A program made the translations under genes and the position numbers. From NCBI GenBank assembly GCA_022826945.1, contig JAJDTY010000049.1, positions 1 to 37,713 of the forward strand: a stretch of 37,713 bases of DNA. The letters are read 5' to 3'. The first letter of the stretch is position 1. Each line of letters opens with the position of its first letter. Source of the stretch: Candidatus Binatia bacterium (GTDB taxonomy: Bacteria > Desulfobacterota > Binatia > Bin18). This document shows positions 25,545 to 34,017 of this stretch, piece after piece. The notes below the pieces were generated by a model that was not told the origin of the DNA, did no database searches, and was given only the letters and a program-made list of their open reading frames with translations.

Positions 25545-26468
25545 TTATCCACCCGCATCGCTTGACAAGATCAACAGGCTGTCACCCGCCCGCAGACGGG
25601 TGCGCGCGTCCCGAACAAAATCTTGCCCATTGATGTTGCAGGTATAGCCGCTCTGTAAGCTGGCGTGCCCCGCCTCATCCGCAGACAGCACCGAACCCAG
25701 GAGGGCGGGACATTCCACTCCCAAGACCGTTAGCGCGTCCCCGAGGGTTGCCTCAGCCGAGAGGGTCAGCGGGACGCGCGAGGTACGGGCGGTCAGGCGG
25801 GCAACACCGAATAGCTCAACCGTACAGGAGATGGGCACAGACCGCGTCCGCCACTGGGCCAGGGCGGCTTGATAGTCCGCCTGGGTATTCATATTGAGGA
25901 AACTCAACCCCTCGGGGTCAAAGCGTTTGATTTCCGTTGGCGGCACTTTTCGGGTTGGCACGGTGTCGTACAAATAGACCGGTCGAAGGCGTTGGGCGGC
26001 GAGCTGTTCCTGTAAATGGGGAACGACGCTTCGACGATACACGGCGTGCAGCGGCTGAAGCCGATCCTGCCACACGGGGACGACCACATCATAGTCACGG
26101 TCGTTGTGATTGAGCTGCGAGACGAGATAGTCGATGAACGGCAACTGGAGAAAGGGCACATCGCACGACGTGACAAAGGCCGCCGTGCCACGGATCGCTC
26201 GCAGGCCGTAGTATATGCCTCCGACCGGCCCCTGATAGGCCACGGTATCATGAACCAGCGTGACCGGCAGGGACGGCAGAGTCTGGTCCGGTGCGGCGAC
26301 CACAACAATATCGGAAAAGCGTTGGGACAGACGCTGAACCAGGTGAGCGATGAGCGGCTTGCCGTCAAATGGGAGCAGCGCCTTCGGCCTCCCCATGCGC
26401 GAGCTTTTGCCACCGCTCAGAATAACCGCCGAGAGGGCAGGGCTACGGGTTGAGGCTTGTGTATCCAT
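25545..26468 (-). CDS. MobA-MoaD fusion: molybdenum cofactor guanylyltransferase with ubiquitin-like sulfur carrier
   Basis: This 307-residue protein is bifunctional. Residues about 10-205 form a MobA-type nucleotidyltransferase with VILSGGKSSRMGRPKALLPF and later VTSCDVPFLQ (metal-binding D), for transfer of GMP to molybdopterin. Residues about 220-307 form a MoaD/ThiS-like beta-grasp domain that ends exactly in Gly-Gly, the form needed for adenylation and thiocarboxylation. The carrier is C-terminal, so its tail is free. It is the first gene of the AFOR operon. The guanylyltransferase could serve the formate dehydrogenase, and the carrier domain the dithiolene-forming step; both are family knowledge rather than evidence here. 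Confidence 0.88.
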   Translation of the reverse strand: MDTQASTRSPALSAVILSGGKSSRMGRPKALLPFDGKPLIAHLVQRLSQRFSDIVVVAAPDQTLPSLPVTLVHDTVAYQGPVGGIYYGLRAIRGTAAFVTSCDVPFLQLPFIDYLVSQLNHNDRDYDVVVPVWQDRLQPLHAVYRRSVVPHLQEQLAAQRLRPVYLYDTVPTRKVPPTEIKRFDPEGLSFLNMNTQADYQAALAQWRTRSVPISCTVELFGVARLTARTSRVPLTLSAEATLGDALTVLGVECPALLGSVLSADEAGHASLQSGYTCNINGQDFVRDARTRLRAGDSLLILSSDAGG

Positions 26469-26672
26469 GCTGTACCAAAGCGCAGTGCCAAGTTGGAATC
26501 TGCTTAGAACAAAAAGGCTATCATCTCAGCGGTAGAGGGACAATAAATTCTCTGGTCTTCCCTCCTTCCTTTTTTATTGTAATCAAAATGAGAATTTGCT
26601 ACCTTCCACCTCCACCTCAGGATTGATGGGGCGGATAAGACAAGGCGAAACGGCACGAGAGGAGACGCTTTT

Positions 26673-27293
26673 TTGGCTGTTAAACTGTACGTTGGTAATC
26701 TCCCCCCCATGCTCTGCTTTCCGGAGCTTGAAGACTTATTCACCCCATTTGGGAGCCTTCAGTCTGCCGAACTCATTACCGACCCTGCCACCGGCTTGTC
26801 ACGAGGGTTCGGTTTTATCGAAATGGAGACGGAAGTGTCCGCTCAGGCGGCCATCTCAGACCTGAATGGCAAAGAAGTCGATGGACAGGCCCTCACCGTC
26901 AATGAGGTCAAACCCGGCCGGGGTGGCCCCTCACCTATTCGGGATAGCGGGCGCGGGAGACCTTCCCCGGCTGCGAGCCGCCCGCCCTCACAACCCCGTG
27001 CGTCATCCGGCACCCGACTCTTTGTCGGCAACCTGCCCTATTCCGCGAAAAACGCCGACCTGGAAAAGGTCTTTGCCGAGGTCGGCACGGTCAGCTCGGT
27101 CAGCGTGGTCACCGACCGCTTCTCCGGGCAATCAAAGGGATTCGCCTTTGTTGAAATGGGCTCGAAGGAAGAGGCGGACGCGGTGATTGAAAAATTCAAC
27201 GGCCAGGAAGTCCTCGGTCGGGTCCTGAAGGTGAACGCCGCGCGTCCACCGGAACGCCGGCGGTTTGGCGGCGGTGGCGGCCGGCGATTCTGA
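26673..27293 (+). CDS. RNA-binding protein with two RRM domains
   Basis: This 206-residue protein has two complete RRMs. RRM1 (about residues 1-80) has RNP2 KLYVGNLP and RNP1 RGFGFIEM. RRM2 (about 112-190) has RNP2 RLFVGNLP and RNP1 SKGFAFVEM. The linker is rich in Gly, Arg, Ser and Pro, and the tail is a Gly/Arg run, like cold-inducible Rbp proteins. Bacterial RRM proteins usually hold one domain in about 100 residues. The start is a TTG at 26673, supported by GAGGAGACG upstream and by the family start AVKLYVGNLP. It likely binds RNA in the cytoplasm. It stands alone and converges with the DUF1015 gene. Confidence 0.9.
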   Translation: MAVKLYVGNLPPMLCFPELEDLFTPFGSLQSAELITDPATGLSRGFGFIEMETEVSAQAAISDLNGKEVDGQALTVNEVKPGRGGPSPIRDSGRGRPSPAASRPPSQPRASSGTRLFVGNLPYSAKNADLEKVFAEVGTVSSVSVVTDRFSGQSKGFAFVEMGSKEEADAVIEKFNGQEVLGRVLKVNAARPPERRRFGGGGGRRF

Positions 27294-27312
27294 GCGCCGC
27301 GTCCCGGGCGGC

Positions 27313-28590
27313 CTAGCCCTGTTCCAGATGGTAGAACACCAGCCCGGTCAACAGTTTGGGATAGAAATAGGTTGACTTCTGCGGCATGGTCTCGCCACCC
27401 TCGCAGACCTGCTGGATCTGCTCAAAGGTTGTTGCGCGCAGGAGAAAGGCGGCTTGCGCGTCCCCCGTGCTCACGCGTTGTAGCGCCTCGTTGGTGTCGC
27501 TCGTATACGAGACGGCCTGCTTTTGGACGGCGGGCGGTAAGCCCAGAAAACGCCCGAAGAGCACATCGTGTAACACGGTGACATCAAGCGCCCGCATGGC
27601 AGCCGAGGCGGGCAGGTCCTGCGTGAGCCGGTTATCAAAGGATAAGAGCCAGTCGTGCTCGGCCCCGGCCATGACGCACCCGATACGGCGCTCCGGGCCG
27701 GGCGCGGAAAGGGCGCTCAGAAATGCCTGACGCTGGGCCGGAGCATACCGGGTCAGTCGAAAGTCGCGTTTGAGAACGGTTTGCAGATTGGTCGGGCTGG
27801 GTAGACGGGTCTGCCGGATCAGTCGATGGGTCGGGAGGATGGTCAGGCCGCTGTCCTCGGCACTGGTCAGATACGCCAGGACGTAATGAAAGGGCCTGTC
27901 CTCGCCCGCGCCGGTCTCTGCCGTCCGCTCGCGGCTGTATTGCAGCGCGGTTTCATAGCGGTGATGGCCGTCGGCGATAATCAGCGATTTGTCCGAGAGT
28001 TGCGCCGTAATGTCCGCAACGACCGCCGGGTCCCGGATGGGCCACAGCCGATGAGTGACACCCGCGTCGTCCGTTATCTCCGCCGCGGCCGGTTGGGCGA
28101 GCGCCTCCCGGAGGGTGTGTTCGAGCGACCAGCCCGCGCCGGCGTAGAGACAGAAGATCGAGCTCAGGTGTGCCCGGCAGGCGCGCAGCAGGGCGAGGCG
28201 ATCTTTTTTGGCCCGCTCAAAGGTGCGCTCGTGCGGGCGAATGATCCCGGACTCGAAATCTTCGACCCGCAGCGCGGTAAAAATACCGGTCCGGCGCCGG
28301 GGCTGGCCGTCCTGGAGTGTGTACTCCTGGGTGTAGCAGTAGAAGCCGGGCTCCGGGTCGGGCTGCACGACCCGCCGGGACAGCCAATCCTGAAAAGTCT
28401 CGGCCGCGGCCGTATAGGGGTCGTCCGCCTTGTTGAAATCGAGATGGGTGGCGTTATACGGACTCTGGAGATGGAGGAGCGTTTGTTGTTCCGGACTGAT
28501 CACGTCGTACGGCGGGGAGACGACTTTTTTCAAGTCGCCAACCGCCGCTGGATTATAACGCAACGCGCGAAAGGGACGAATGTGTGCCAT
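27313..28590 (-). CDS. DUF1015 family protein
   Basis: This 425-residue protein matches DUF1015 over its full length, with the characteristic start AHIRPFRALRYNP, the VVSPPYDVISPEQQ motif, ESGIIRPHERTFERAKKDRLALL and LIIADGHHRYETAL. The family is widespread and of unknown function; the conserved His, Asp and Arg residues suggest an enzyme. I chose the ATG at 28590 because the open frame upstream of it translates to unlikely Arg/Gly-rich sequence that lies inside purD. It follows purD after 59 nt, a spacer that holds a GC-rich hairpin. Confidence 0.9.
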   Translation of the reverse strand: MAHIRPFRALRYNPAAVGDLKKVVSPPYDVISPEQQTLLHLQSPYNATHLDFNKADDPYTAAAETFQDWLSRRVVQPDPEPGFYCYTQEYTLQDGQPRRRTGIFTALRVEDFESGIIRPHERTFERAKKDRLALLRACRAHLSSIFCLYAGAGWSLEHTLREALAQPAAAEITDDAGVTHRLWPIRDPAVVADITAQLSDKSLIIADGHHRYETALQYSRERTAETGAGEDRPFHYVLAYLTSAEDSGLTILPTHRLIRQTRLPSPTNLQTVLKRDFRLTRYAPAQRQAFLSALSAPGPERRIGCVMAGAEHDWLLSFDNRLTQDLPASAAMRALDVTVLHDVLFGRFLGLPPAVQKQAVSYTSDTNEALQRVSTGDAQAAFLLRATTFEQIQQVCEGGETMPQKSTYFYPKLLTGLVFYHLEQG

Positions 28591-28649
28591 GACTCTTTTG
28601 CCCCCTGCCCTTCGGGCTTCCCCCTTGAAGAAGGGGGGGACCTTCGGTT
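28591..28649. repeat. GC-rich intergenic hairpin between purD and the DUF1015 gene
   Basis: This 59-bp spacer contains CCCCCTT and AAGGGGG arms separated by 4 nt (28620-28637), beside a second small palindrome, GCCC-TTC-GGGC (28608-28617). It lacks a T-run, so it is more likely a mobile-type intergenic palindrome or attenuating hairpin than a classical terminator. Confidence 0.4.
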
Positions 28650-29921
28650 TTAGCCTGCCAGTGCTCGCTGACCAATATCCCGCCGGTAGTGCATGCCCGG
28701 CCACGAAATGCGTTGCACTGCCTGATAGGTCGCCGCAATGGCCTGACGAATATCCGTCCCGGTCGCGGTTACGCCCAGAACGCGACCGCCACTGGTGACC
28801 AACGCGTCTGCCCGTCGTTTCGTGCCGGCATGGAAAACCGCCCCGTCCTGCCAGTCCGCAAACTGCTCCAGCCCGGTAATCGCTTGGCCCTTCTCGTAGC
28901 TGCCCGGATAGCCTCCGGCCGTGAGCACGACACACACCGCGGCGCGGTCATCCCAGTCGAGGGTCACCCGGTCGAGGCGTTCATCAATCACGGCCTCCAT
29001 GACCTCGACCAGGTCTGACTTGAGGCGCAGCATGAGCGGCTGACATTCCGGGTCGCCAAAGCGGACGTTGAATTCGAGGACTTTCGCCTGACCCTGGTGG
29101 ATCATCAGCCCGGCGTACAGGACACCTTTATACACGATATGGCGTTGTCTGAGCCCATGGACGACCGGAGTGAGAATGTCCTGCACAATCCGGTCGGTTA
29201 ACGCCGGGGTGACGACCGGCGCCGGCGAGTAGGCTCCCATCCCGCCGGTATTCGGCCCCCGGTCGCCGTCAAAGACCTGCTTGTGATCCTGAGAGGAGGC
29301 CAGGGGAAGAATATGAGTGCCATCCGTCAACGCCAGAAACGAGGCTTCTTCGCCGCGCAAAAACTCTTCAATCACGACTTGGTCGCCCGCCGCGCCAAAC
29401 TGACGCTCGCGCATAATGGTGCTGATTGCCGCCTGGGCTTCGGTCTGGGTGGCACACAACAGGACGCCTTTACCCGCGGCCAGCCCGTCGGCCTTGACCA
29501 CAATCGGCGCCCCGACTTCTTCGATATAACGGCTGGCTTCGTCCGGGTTGCGAAACACACCAAAGGCCGCGGTGGGCACGCCCTGTTGCTGCATGAGTGC
29601 TTTGGTAAAGGCTTTACTGCCTTCGAGCTGGGCCGCCGCCCGGTTCGGGCCAAACACGCGCAGCCCCCGCGCCTCAAACAGATCGACGATCCCGAGACTC
29701 AAGGGCAACTCAGGGCCGACAACCGTCAGCCCGATCCGTTCCTTTTCGGCAAACGCACACAGCCCATCAATATCGTCCGCGGCCAGCGCAACCGGTTCGG
29801 CGTGCTCGACAATTCCGGCATTACCCGGCGCGCAGTAGATTTTCGAGACGCGCGGACTCTGGCGAATCTTCCACGCCAGGGCATGCTCCCGGCCGCCACT
29901 GCCAATCACCAGGACTTTCAT
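28650..29921 (-). CDS. purD: Phosphoribosylamine-glycine ligase (GARS)
   Basis: This 423-residue ATP-grasp enzyme catalyses ATP-dependent joining of glycine to 5-phosphoribosylamine in purine biosynthesis. It begins with MKVLVIGSGGREHALAWKI, contains the GPELPLSLGIVDLFEARG and DGLAAGKGVLLC segments, and has the ATP-grasp core VIEEFLRGEEASFLALTDG with DHKQVFDGDRGPNTGGMGAYSPAP. Length and order fit PurD, with no visible defects. It starts 2 nt after the purH stop, so the two form an operon. Confidence 0.97.
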   Translation of the reverse strand: MKVLVIGSGGREHALAWKIRQSPRVSKIYCAPGNAGIVEHAEPVALAADDIDGLCAFAEKERIGLTVVGPELPLSLGIVDLFEARGLRVFGPNRAAAQLEGSKAFTKALMQQQGVPTAAFGVFRNPDEASRYIEEVGAPIVVKADGLAAGKGVLLCATQTEAQAAISTIMRERQFGAAGDQVVIEEFLRGEEASFLALTDGTHILPLASSQDHKQVFDGDRGPNTGGMGAYSPAPVVTPALTDRIVQDILTPVVHGLRQRHIVYKGVLYAGLMIHQGQAKVLEFNVRFGDPECQPLMLRLKSDLVEVMEAVIDERLDRVTLDWDDRAAVCVVLTAGGYPGSYEKGQAITGLEQFADWQDGAVFHAGTKRRADALVTSGGRVLGVTATGTDIRQAIAATYQAVQRISWPGMHYRRDIGQRALAG

Positions 29922-29923
29922 CG

Positions 29924-31510
29924 CTAATGCCGAAAATGCCGCATGCCGGTGACGACCATGGCCATGCCGTGCTCGTCCGCGGCGGCAATCACGTCCTTGT
30001 CCCGCAGGCTGCCGCCGGGCTGAATCGCGGCGGTTGCGCCGGCCTGGGCCACCACGTCGAGCCCGTCGCGAAAGGGAAAAAACGCATCCGAGCCGACCAC
30101 GCTGCCGCGGGTCTCCAGCCCCAGGTCGCGCGCCCGGGAGACGGCGATCTTGGCCGAGTCAACCCGGCTCATCTGACCGGCGCCCACGCCAACGACCTGA
30201 TCGCTCGAGGTGAGGACAATGGCGTTGGACTTGACGTGTTTGCACACCCGCCAGGCAAAGGCCAGGGCTTGATACTCCGCGTCGGTCGGCTGACGCTTGG
30301 TCACCGCCTCGCAGTCCCGCACATTGACCTGGCCGGTATCGCGTTCCTGATACAGCAGGCCGCCGGCAATCGGCTTGGCCTCGTAGCGGGCCGGTTGAGC
30401 GTCCGCGATCTCCGGGATTTCCAGCAAACGGATATTCTGGAGGCGCTTGGACGAGGCCAGCATCTCCAGGGCCGGGGCCGCATAGCCGGGGGCCAGCACA
30501 ATCTCAAGAAAGCCCTGTTCGTACAGGTTCAGGATTTCCTGGGCGGTTGCCGCATCGACCTCGCGATTCAAACCCACAATCCCGCCAAAAATGGAGATCG
30601 GATCGCAGGCGCGCGTCTTCCGAAAGGCGTCGGCCAGAGACTCCGTCGAGGTGGCCACGCCGCACGGGTTGGTATGCTTGATGGCCACCGCGGCCGTTTC
30701 ATCAAACTCCTGGAGCAGGGCAAACGCGGCATTGGCATCCACGATATTATTATACGACAGCGCCTTGCCCTGGAGCTGTCTGGCGTTGGCAATACACGCT
30801 TCCCGGACGACCGGGCTGCGGTAAAAAGCCGCGGACTGGTGCGGGTTCTCTCCATAGCGGAGGTCCTGGGCCTTGACGTATTGCAGGTGCAGGGTTTCGC
30901 CAAAAGGCTGGCGCTCTTCTCCATCGAGGCTGCCCAGGTAATCGGCAATGGCCCCATCGTAGCGGGCGGTTAACCGGAAGGCTTTCTTGGCCAGGGCGCG
31001 CTTGTGCTCTGTAGAGAGGGCGCCATCTTGTGTGAGCGCGGCCAGAACGGCCGGATAATCGTCCGGGTCCACCACGACACCAACATCGGCGTGATTTTTG
31101 GCGGAAGCGCGCAACAGAGACGGCCCACCGATATCGATGTTTTCAATCGCGTCGGCAAAGCCGCAGTCCGGCTTGGCCACGGTCTGTTCAAACGGATAGA
31201 GGTTGACCACAACCAGATCGATGGCTTTGAGGTCGTGTTGGGTCATGGCCGCAAGATGGTTGGGGTCGCTCCGGCGGTGCAGAATGCCGGCGTGGATGCG
31301 GGGGTGCAGGGTCTTCACCCGGCCATCGAGCATTTCGGGAAAACCGGTAAAATCTTCGACCGGGGTCACCGCAAGGCCGGCGTCGGTCAGCGCTTTGGCC
31401 GTGCCGCCGGTTGAGAGAATTTCAATATCAAGAGCGGCCAGGCCGCGAGCCAGATCGACGACGCCACGTTTGTCGCTCACGCTAATCAGGGCGCGGGTGA
31501 CGGTAGCCAT
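29924..31510 (-). CDS. purH: Bifunctional AICAR transformylase / IMP cyclohydrolase
   Basis: This 528-residue enzyme catalyses the last two steps to IMP. The N-terminal MGS-like cyclohydrolase domain shows [18 protein letters not shown] and [16 protein letters not shown]. The AICAR transformylase domain has [11 protein letters not shown] and [18 protein letters not shown] near the end. I chose the ATG at 31510, with AGGAGTACCCC just upstream, over a longer frame reaching 31738 that overlaps thiS and is not family-like. It is followed by purD and is divergent from thiS-thiG-thiE, another AIR-related pathway. No purine or TPP riboswitch motif was seen in the 118-bp divergent gap. Confidence 0.97.
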   Translation of the reverse strand: MATVTRALISVSDKRGVVDLARGLAALDIEILSTGGTAKALTDAGLAVTPVEDFTGFPEMLDGRVKTLHPRIHAGILHRRSDPNHLAAMTQHDLKAIDLVVVNLYPFEQTVAKPDCGFADAIENIDIGGPSLLRASAKNHADVGVVVDPDDYPAVLAALTQDGALSTEHKRALAKKAFRLTARYDGAIADYLGSLDGEERQPFGETLHLQYVKAQDLRYGENPHQSAAFYRSPVVREACIANARQLQGKALSYNNIVDANAAFALLQEFDETAAVAIKHTNPCGVATSTESLADAFRKTRACDPISIFGGIVGLNREVDAATAQEILNLYEQGFLEIVLAPGYAAPALEMLASSKRLQNIRLLEIPEIADAQPARYEAKPIAGGLLYQERDTGQVNVRDCEAVTKRQPTDAEYQALAFAWRVCKHVKSNAIVLTSSDQVVGVGAGQMSRVDSAKIAVSRARDLGLETRGSVVGSDAFFPFRDGLDVVAQAGATAAIQPGGSLRDKDVIAAADEHGMAMVVTGMRHFRH

Positions 31511-31628
31511 GGGGTACTCCTTGGTGGTAGCGGGTTGGAAAGATGTCCATCTGTGGATAGGCAGACAGGGGAATACCAGAAGCCTCCTGGGTTGTAAAGG
31601 GAAATCCGTGGGCATATGGTGGGCCGCA

Positions 31629-31832
31629 ATGACATTGCGGCTCAACGGCGATGTGCGGGAGTGCCGAGAGGGCATCACGGTCGCGGCCCTCGTCGAGGAA
31701 CTCGGCCTTGGAAACAAGCGGATTGCGGTTGAGGTCAACCGGGATATTATTCCCCGCGACGAGTATGCCCACTGCGGACTGCAACAGGACGACGAAGTGG
31801 AAATCGTCCATTTTGTTGGCGGAGGCTGCTAG
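31629..31832 (+). CDS. thiS: ThiS sulfur carrier protein
   Basis: This 67-residue ubiquitin-like protein begins [20 protein letters not shown] and ends [11 protein letters not shown]. ThiS normally ends in Gly-Gly, which is thiocarboxylated to deliver sulfur to the thiazole. Here one Cys follows the Gly-Gly, so either the last residue must be removed or the tail is tolerated. It lies 35 nt upstream of thiG. The frame extends upstream but the family start is the ATG at 31629. Confidence 0.92.
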   Translation: MTLRLNGDVRECREGITVAALVEELGLGNKRIAVEVNRDIIPRDEYAHCGLQQDDEVEIVHFVGGGC

Positions 31833-31867
31833 TCAGAGCGCGCAGAGATCAACACAGTGAGGACGCC

Positions 31868-32650
31868 ATGCCAGGCCCCAAAGACCCTTTTGTACTCGCA
31901 GGCAAGGAATATCATTCCAGGCTGATTGTCGGCACGGGAAAGTATAAGGATTTTGCGGAAACCAAACAGGCGATCGAGGCCTCGGGGGCCGAGATCGTGA
32001 CGGTGGCGGTCCGCCGCGTGAATATCACCGACCCCAACCAGGAAAATCTGCTCGACTATATTGACCCCAAGCACTACACCATCCTGCCCAACACCGCCGG
32101 GTGCTATAACGCCGCGGACGCGGTGCGAACCTGCCGTCTGGCCCGCGAGGCCGGGGTCGGCAATCTGGTCAAGCTGGAAGTCATTGGCGATGACAAGACC
32201 CTCTTTCCCGATATTCCGGGTACGCTTGAGGCGGCCAAGACTCTGGTTGACGAGGGCTTTATTGTTTTGCCCTATATCCACGACGATCCGATCTCCTGCC
32301 AAAAGCTCGAAGACATGGGCTGCGCCGCGGTCATGCCGCTGGCCGCCCCTATCGGCTCCGGGCTCGGTATCCGCAATCCGTATAATATCCGCATCATCCT
32401 CGAACACAGTAATGTGCCGGTGATTGTTGACGCCGGGGTGGGCACGGCCTCGGACGCCGCGGTTGCCCTGGAGATGGGCTGTGACGCGGTGCTGATGAAC
32501 ACGGCCATTGCCGCGGCCAAAGACCCGATTCTGATGGCCGACGCCATGCGCCAAGGGGTGGAAGCGGGAAGAAAAGCCTATCTGGCCGGGCGCATGGGCA
32601 AAAAGCTGTACGCCACCGCCTCCAGCCCGCTCGACGGAATGATCGCCTAG
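31868..32650 (+). CDS. thiG: Thiazole synthase
   Basis: This 260-residue TIM-barrel enzyme forms the thiazole phosphate of thiamine from DXP, glycine imine or dehydroglycine, and ThiS thiocarboxylate. Family marks are [34 protein letters not shown], the Schiff-base Lys in [16 protein letters not shown] and [21 protein letters not shown] with VLMNTAIA. Length is typical. It is between thiS and thiE in a compact thiazole/coupling operon. ThiH, ThiO and ThiC are not in the window. Confidence 0.97.
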   Translation: MPGPKDPFVLAGKEYHSRLIVGTGKYKDFAETKQAIEASGAEIVTVAVRRVNITDPNQENLLDYIDPKHYTILPNTAGCYNAADAVRTCRLAREAGVGNLVKLEVIGDDKTLFPDIPGTLEAAKTLVDEGFIVLPYIHDDPISCQKLEDMGCAAVMPLAAPIGSGLGIRNPYNIRIILEHSNVPVIVDAGVGTASDAAVALEMGCDAVLMNTAIAAAKDPILMADAMRQGVEAGRKAYLAGRMGKKLYATASSPLDGMIA

Positions 32651-32656
32651 CCAATC

Positions 32657-32702
32657 ACTACCTCCCCCCTGGGAGGGGTGGCCGCAGGCCGGGGTGGGCT
32701 TC
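32657..32702. repeat. GC-rich palindromic spacer between thiG and thiE
   Basis: Just after thiG, CCTCCC and GGGAGG arms form a hairpin (32666-32677) followed by GGCC-GCA-GGCC. It looks like the common metagenome-type GC-rich intergenic element, and its style resembles the hairpin between purD and the DUF1015 gene. The frame upstream of the chosen thiE start runs through it, giving Gly/Arg-rich sequence that is not ThiE-like. Confidence 0.4.
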
Positions 32703-32719
32703 CCCAGGCCGTCCGACCG

Positions 32720-33331
32720 ATGCTCAACTTCCGCCTGTATTTCGTCACCGACCGCAAACAAACCGCCAATCGGCCCCTCACGGATGTCGTGCACGCTGCC
32801 CTTGACGGCGGGGTGCGGGCCGTTCAACTCCGTGAAAAAGACCTCGAAGGCCGCGAGCTGTACGCGTTAGCCGAGCAGCTTCGGGCGCTGACCGCACGCT
32901 ACCGGGCGCACCTGCTGATCAACGACCGTCTGGATGTCGCCCTGGCGGTTGAGGCCGACGGCGTCCATCTCGGACAGCACTCTTTTGCGGTCAAAGACGC
33001 CCGCCGTCTGCTGGGAGCGGGGAGACTCATCGGCGTCTCAACCCATTCCCGGCAGGAAATCACCGCGGCCCGGGGGGCCGATTTCATGGTCTTCGGTCCG
33101 GTCTATTACACGCCCTCAAAGGCCGCCTATGGCGAGCCCCAAGGGCTCGACCGCCTGCGCGCGGCAGTTGTCCACAGTGCGGTGCCGGTTTTTGCGATTG
33201 GCGGGATCAAGACCGAGCGCGTCCCCGAAATACTGGAGACCGGCGCCCACGGCATTGCCATGATTTCGGCCATCAGCGCAGCCCCCGACCCCACTCAGGC
33301 CGCACGCGAGTTAGTGCGGCAACTCGACTGA
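32720..33331 (+). CDS. thiE: Thiamine-phosphate synthase
   Basis: This 203-residue TIM-barrel enzyme couples HMP pyrophosphate to thiazole phosphate. Typical motifs are YFVTDRK, VQLREKDLEGRELY, HLLINDRLDVALAVEADGVHLGQ, GVSTHS and FGPVYYTPSK, then FAIGGI. I chose the ATG at 32720; an upstream GTG at 32678 would add a Gly/Arg-rich extension that lies in the palindromic spacer. It completes the thiS-thiG-thiE operon. Confidence 0.94.
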   Translation: MLNFRLYFVTDRKQTANRPLTDVVHAALDGGVRAVQLREKDLEGRELYALAEQLRALTARYRAHLLINDRLDVALAVEADGVHLGQHSFAVKDARRLLGAGRLIGVSTHSRQEITAARGADFMVFGPVYYTPSKAAYGEPQGLDRLRAAVVHSAVPVFAIGGIKTERVPEILETGAHGIAMISAISAAPDPTQAARELVRQLD

Positions 33332-33373
33332 GGCGTATCGGGCTTGCCCCGTGGTTCGCCTCACTGGTAGAAT
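33329..33373 (+). promoter_or_regulatory. tRNA-Thr promoter overlapping the thiE-end hairpin
   Basis: TTGCCC (33344-33349) and TAGAAT (33368-33373) lie 18 bp apart and put the start near 33380, 7 nt before the tRNA. The same segment contains TGAGGCG (33329-33335) and CGCCTCA (33357-33363) as a perfect inverted repeat around an inner CGGG/CCCG stem, which may end the thiamine operon. Confidence 0.5.
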
Positions 33374-33386
33374 CCCCGCAATCTGC

Positions 33387-33459
<73 letters not shown>

Positions 33460-33465
33460 CTGCCC

Positions 33466-33492
33466 AAGCCCTTGTGTCTGCAAGGGCTTTTT
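33466..33492 (+). terminator. Rho-independent terminator of tRNA-Thr
   Basis: AAGCCCTTG (33466-33474) pairs perfectly with CAAGGGCTT (33481-33489) over a 6-nt loop and is followed by a run of five T (33488-33492). It lies 7 nt after the tRNA. Confidence 0.9.
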
Positions 33493-33636
33493 CATTTGAA
33501 GGCAATAATGACAACGTGGTGTTTTGGTAGTGGCTTATATTTGGTTCAGCCTACAGTAAAAGCTGGTCCAAGGCAGGTAGCTATAGGTGTCAGAACAATA
33601 AGTTAAGATGGCAGTTCAAAAAATAGCGAACAGACT

Positions 33637-34017
33637 TTAAGGCCGGACAACAGGAGTAGCTTGGGCGGCGAGTTCCTGAGCCTTTGACATTTGTTCAGAT
33701 TTGTCAGTAGACCATCCTATAATTAAGGCATGCCGCGGTGGAGGCTCATCAACAATGACATTGAGATCAAGTCGTTTCACAGACGACGCAAGAAATTCTC
33801 CTCGAGCTAGCGCTCTTTTCTGGCGTCTCTCTCCTGCCTGATCGCCAAGCTCCCAGATAGTAGTCTCATCTAAGCCATCAATTCGTGAGACCGAGGTCCC
33901 CATATCTATTGGGTCAGGATGAAATGCCTTATGCTTGATTCGAGGCGGATTCCTCGTGAACTTTTTGCTCTCGAATACGAAGCGAGCGAGTTTTTCTGAG
34001 TCGGGAACGTCAGTCAT
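33637..34017 (-). CDS. Uncharacterised protein, third gene of the TIGR04255 module
   Basis: This 126-residue protein has no named domain I can assign. From memory it resembles a sporadic uncharacterised family: KLARFVFESKKFTRNPPRIKHKAF, then a TSVSRIDGLDETTIWELGD core, then PPPRHALIIGWSTDKSEQ and AQELAAQA. There is no membrane helix or signal, so it is probably cytoplasmic. Its ATG lies 8 nt inside the end of the middle gene, so the three genes are coupled. The region is more AT-rich than the flanking housekeeping genes. The function is unknown; the tight link with TIGR04255 suggests one system. Confidence 0.75.
   Translation of the reverse strand: MTDVPDSEKLARFVFESKKFTRNPPRIKHKAFHPDPIDMGTSVSRIDGLDETTIWELGDQAGERRQKRALARGEFLASSVKRLDLNVIVDEPPPRHALIIGWSTDKSEQMSKAQELAAQATPVVRP

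Noticed and set aside
26504..26743. 79-aa minus frame in the gap before the RRM gene
   Set aside because: Low-quality translation, overlaps the RRM start, no ribosome site.
28590..28935. N-terminal extension of the DUF1015 protein
   Set aside because: It overlaps purD and translates to Arg/Gly-rich sequence; the family begins at 28590.
29927..30973. 348-aa plus frame over purH
   Set aside because: Antisense shadow of a strongly conserved gene.
31511..31628. TPP or purine riboswitch in the purH/thiS divergent gap
   Set aside because: I looked for the thi-box core (CTGAGA and ACCTGATCTGG type) and for a purine aptamer and found neither.
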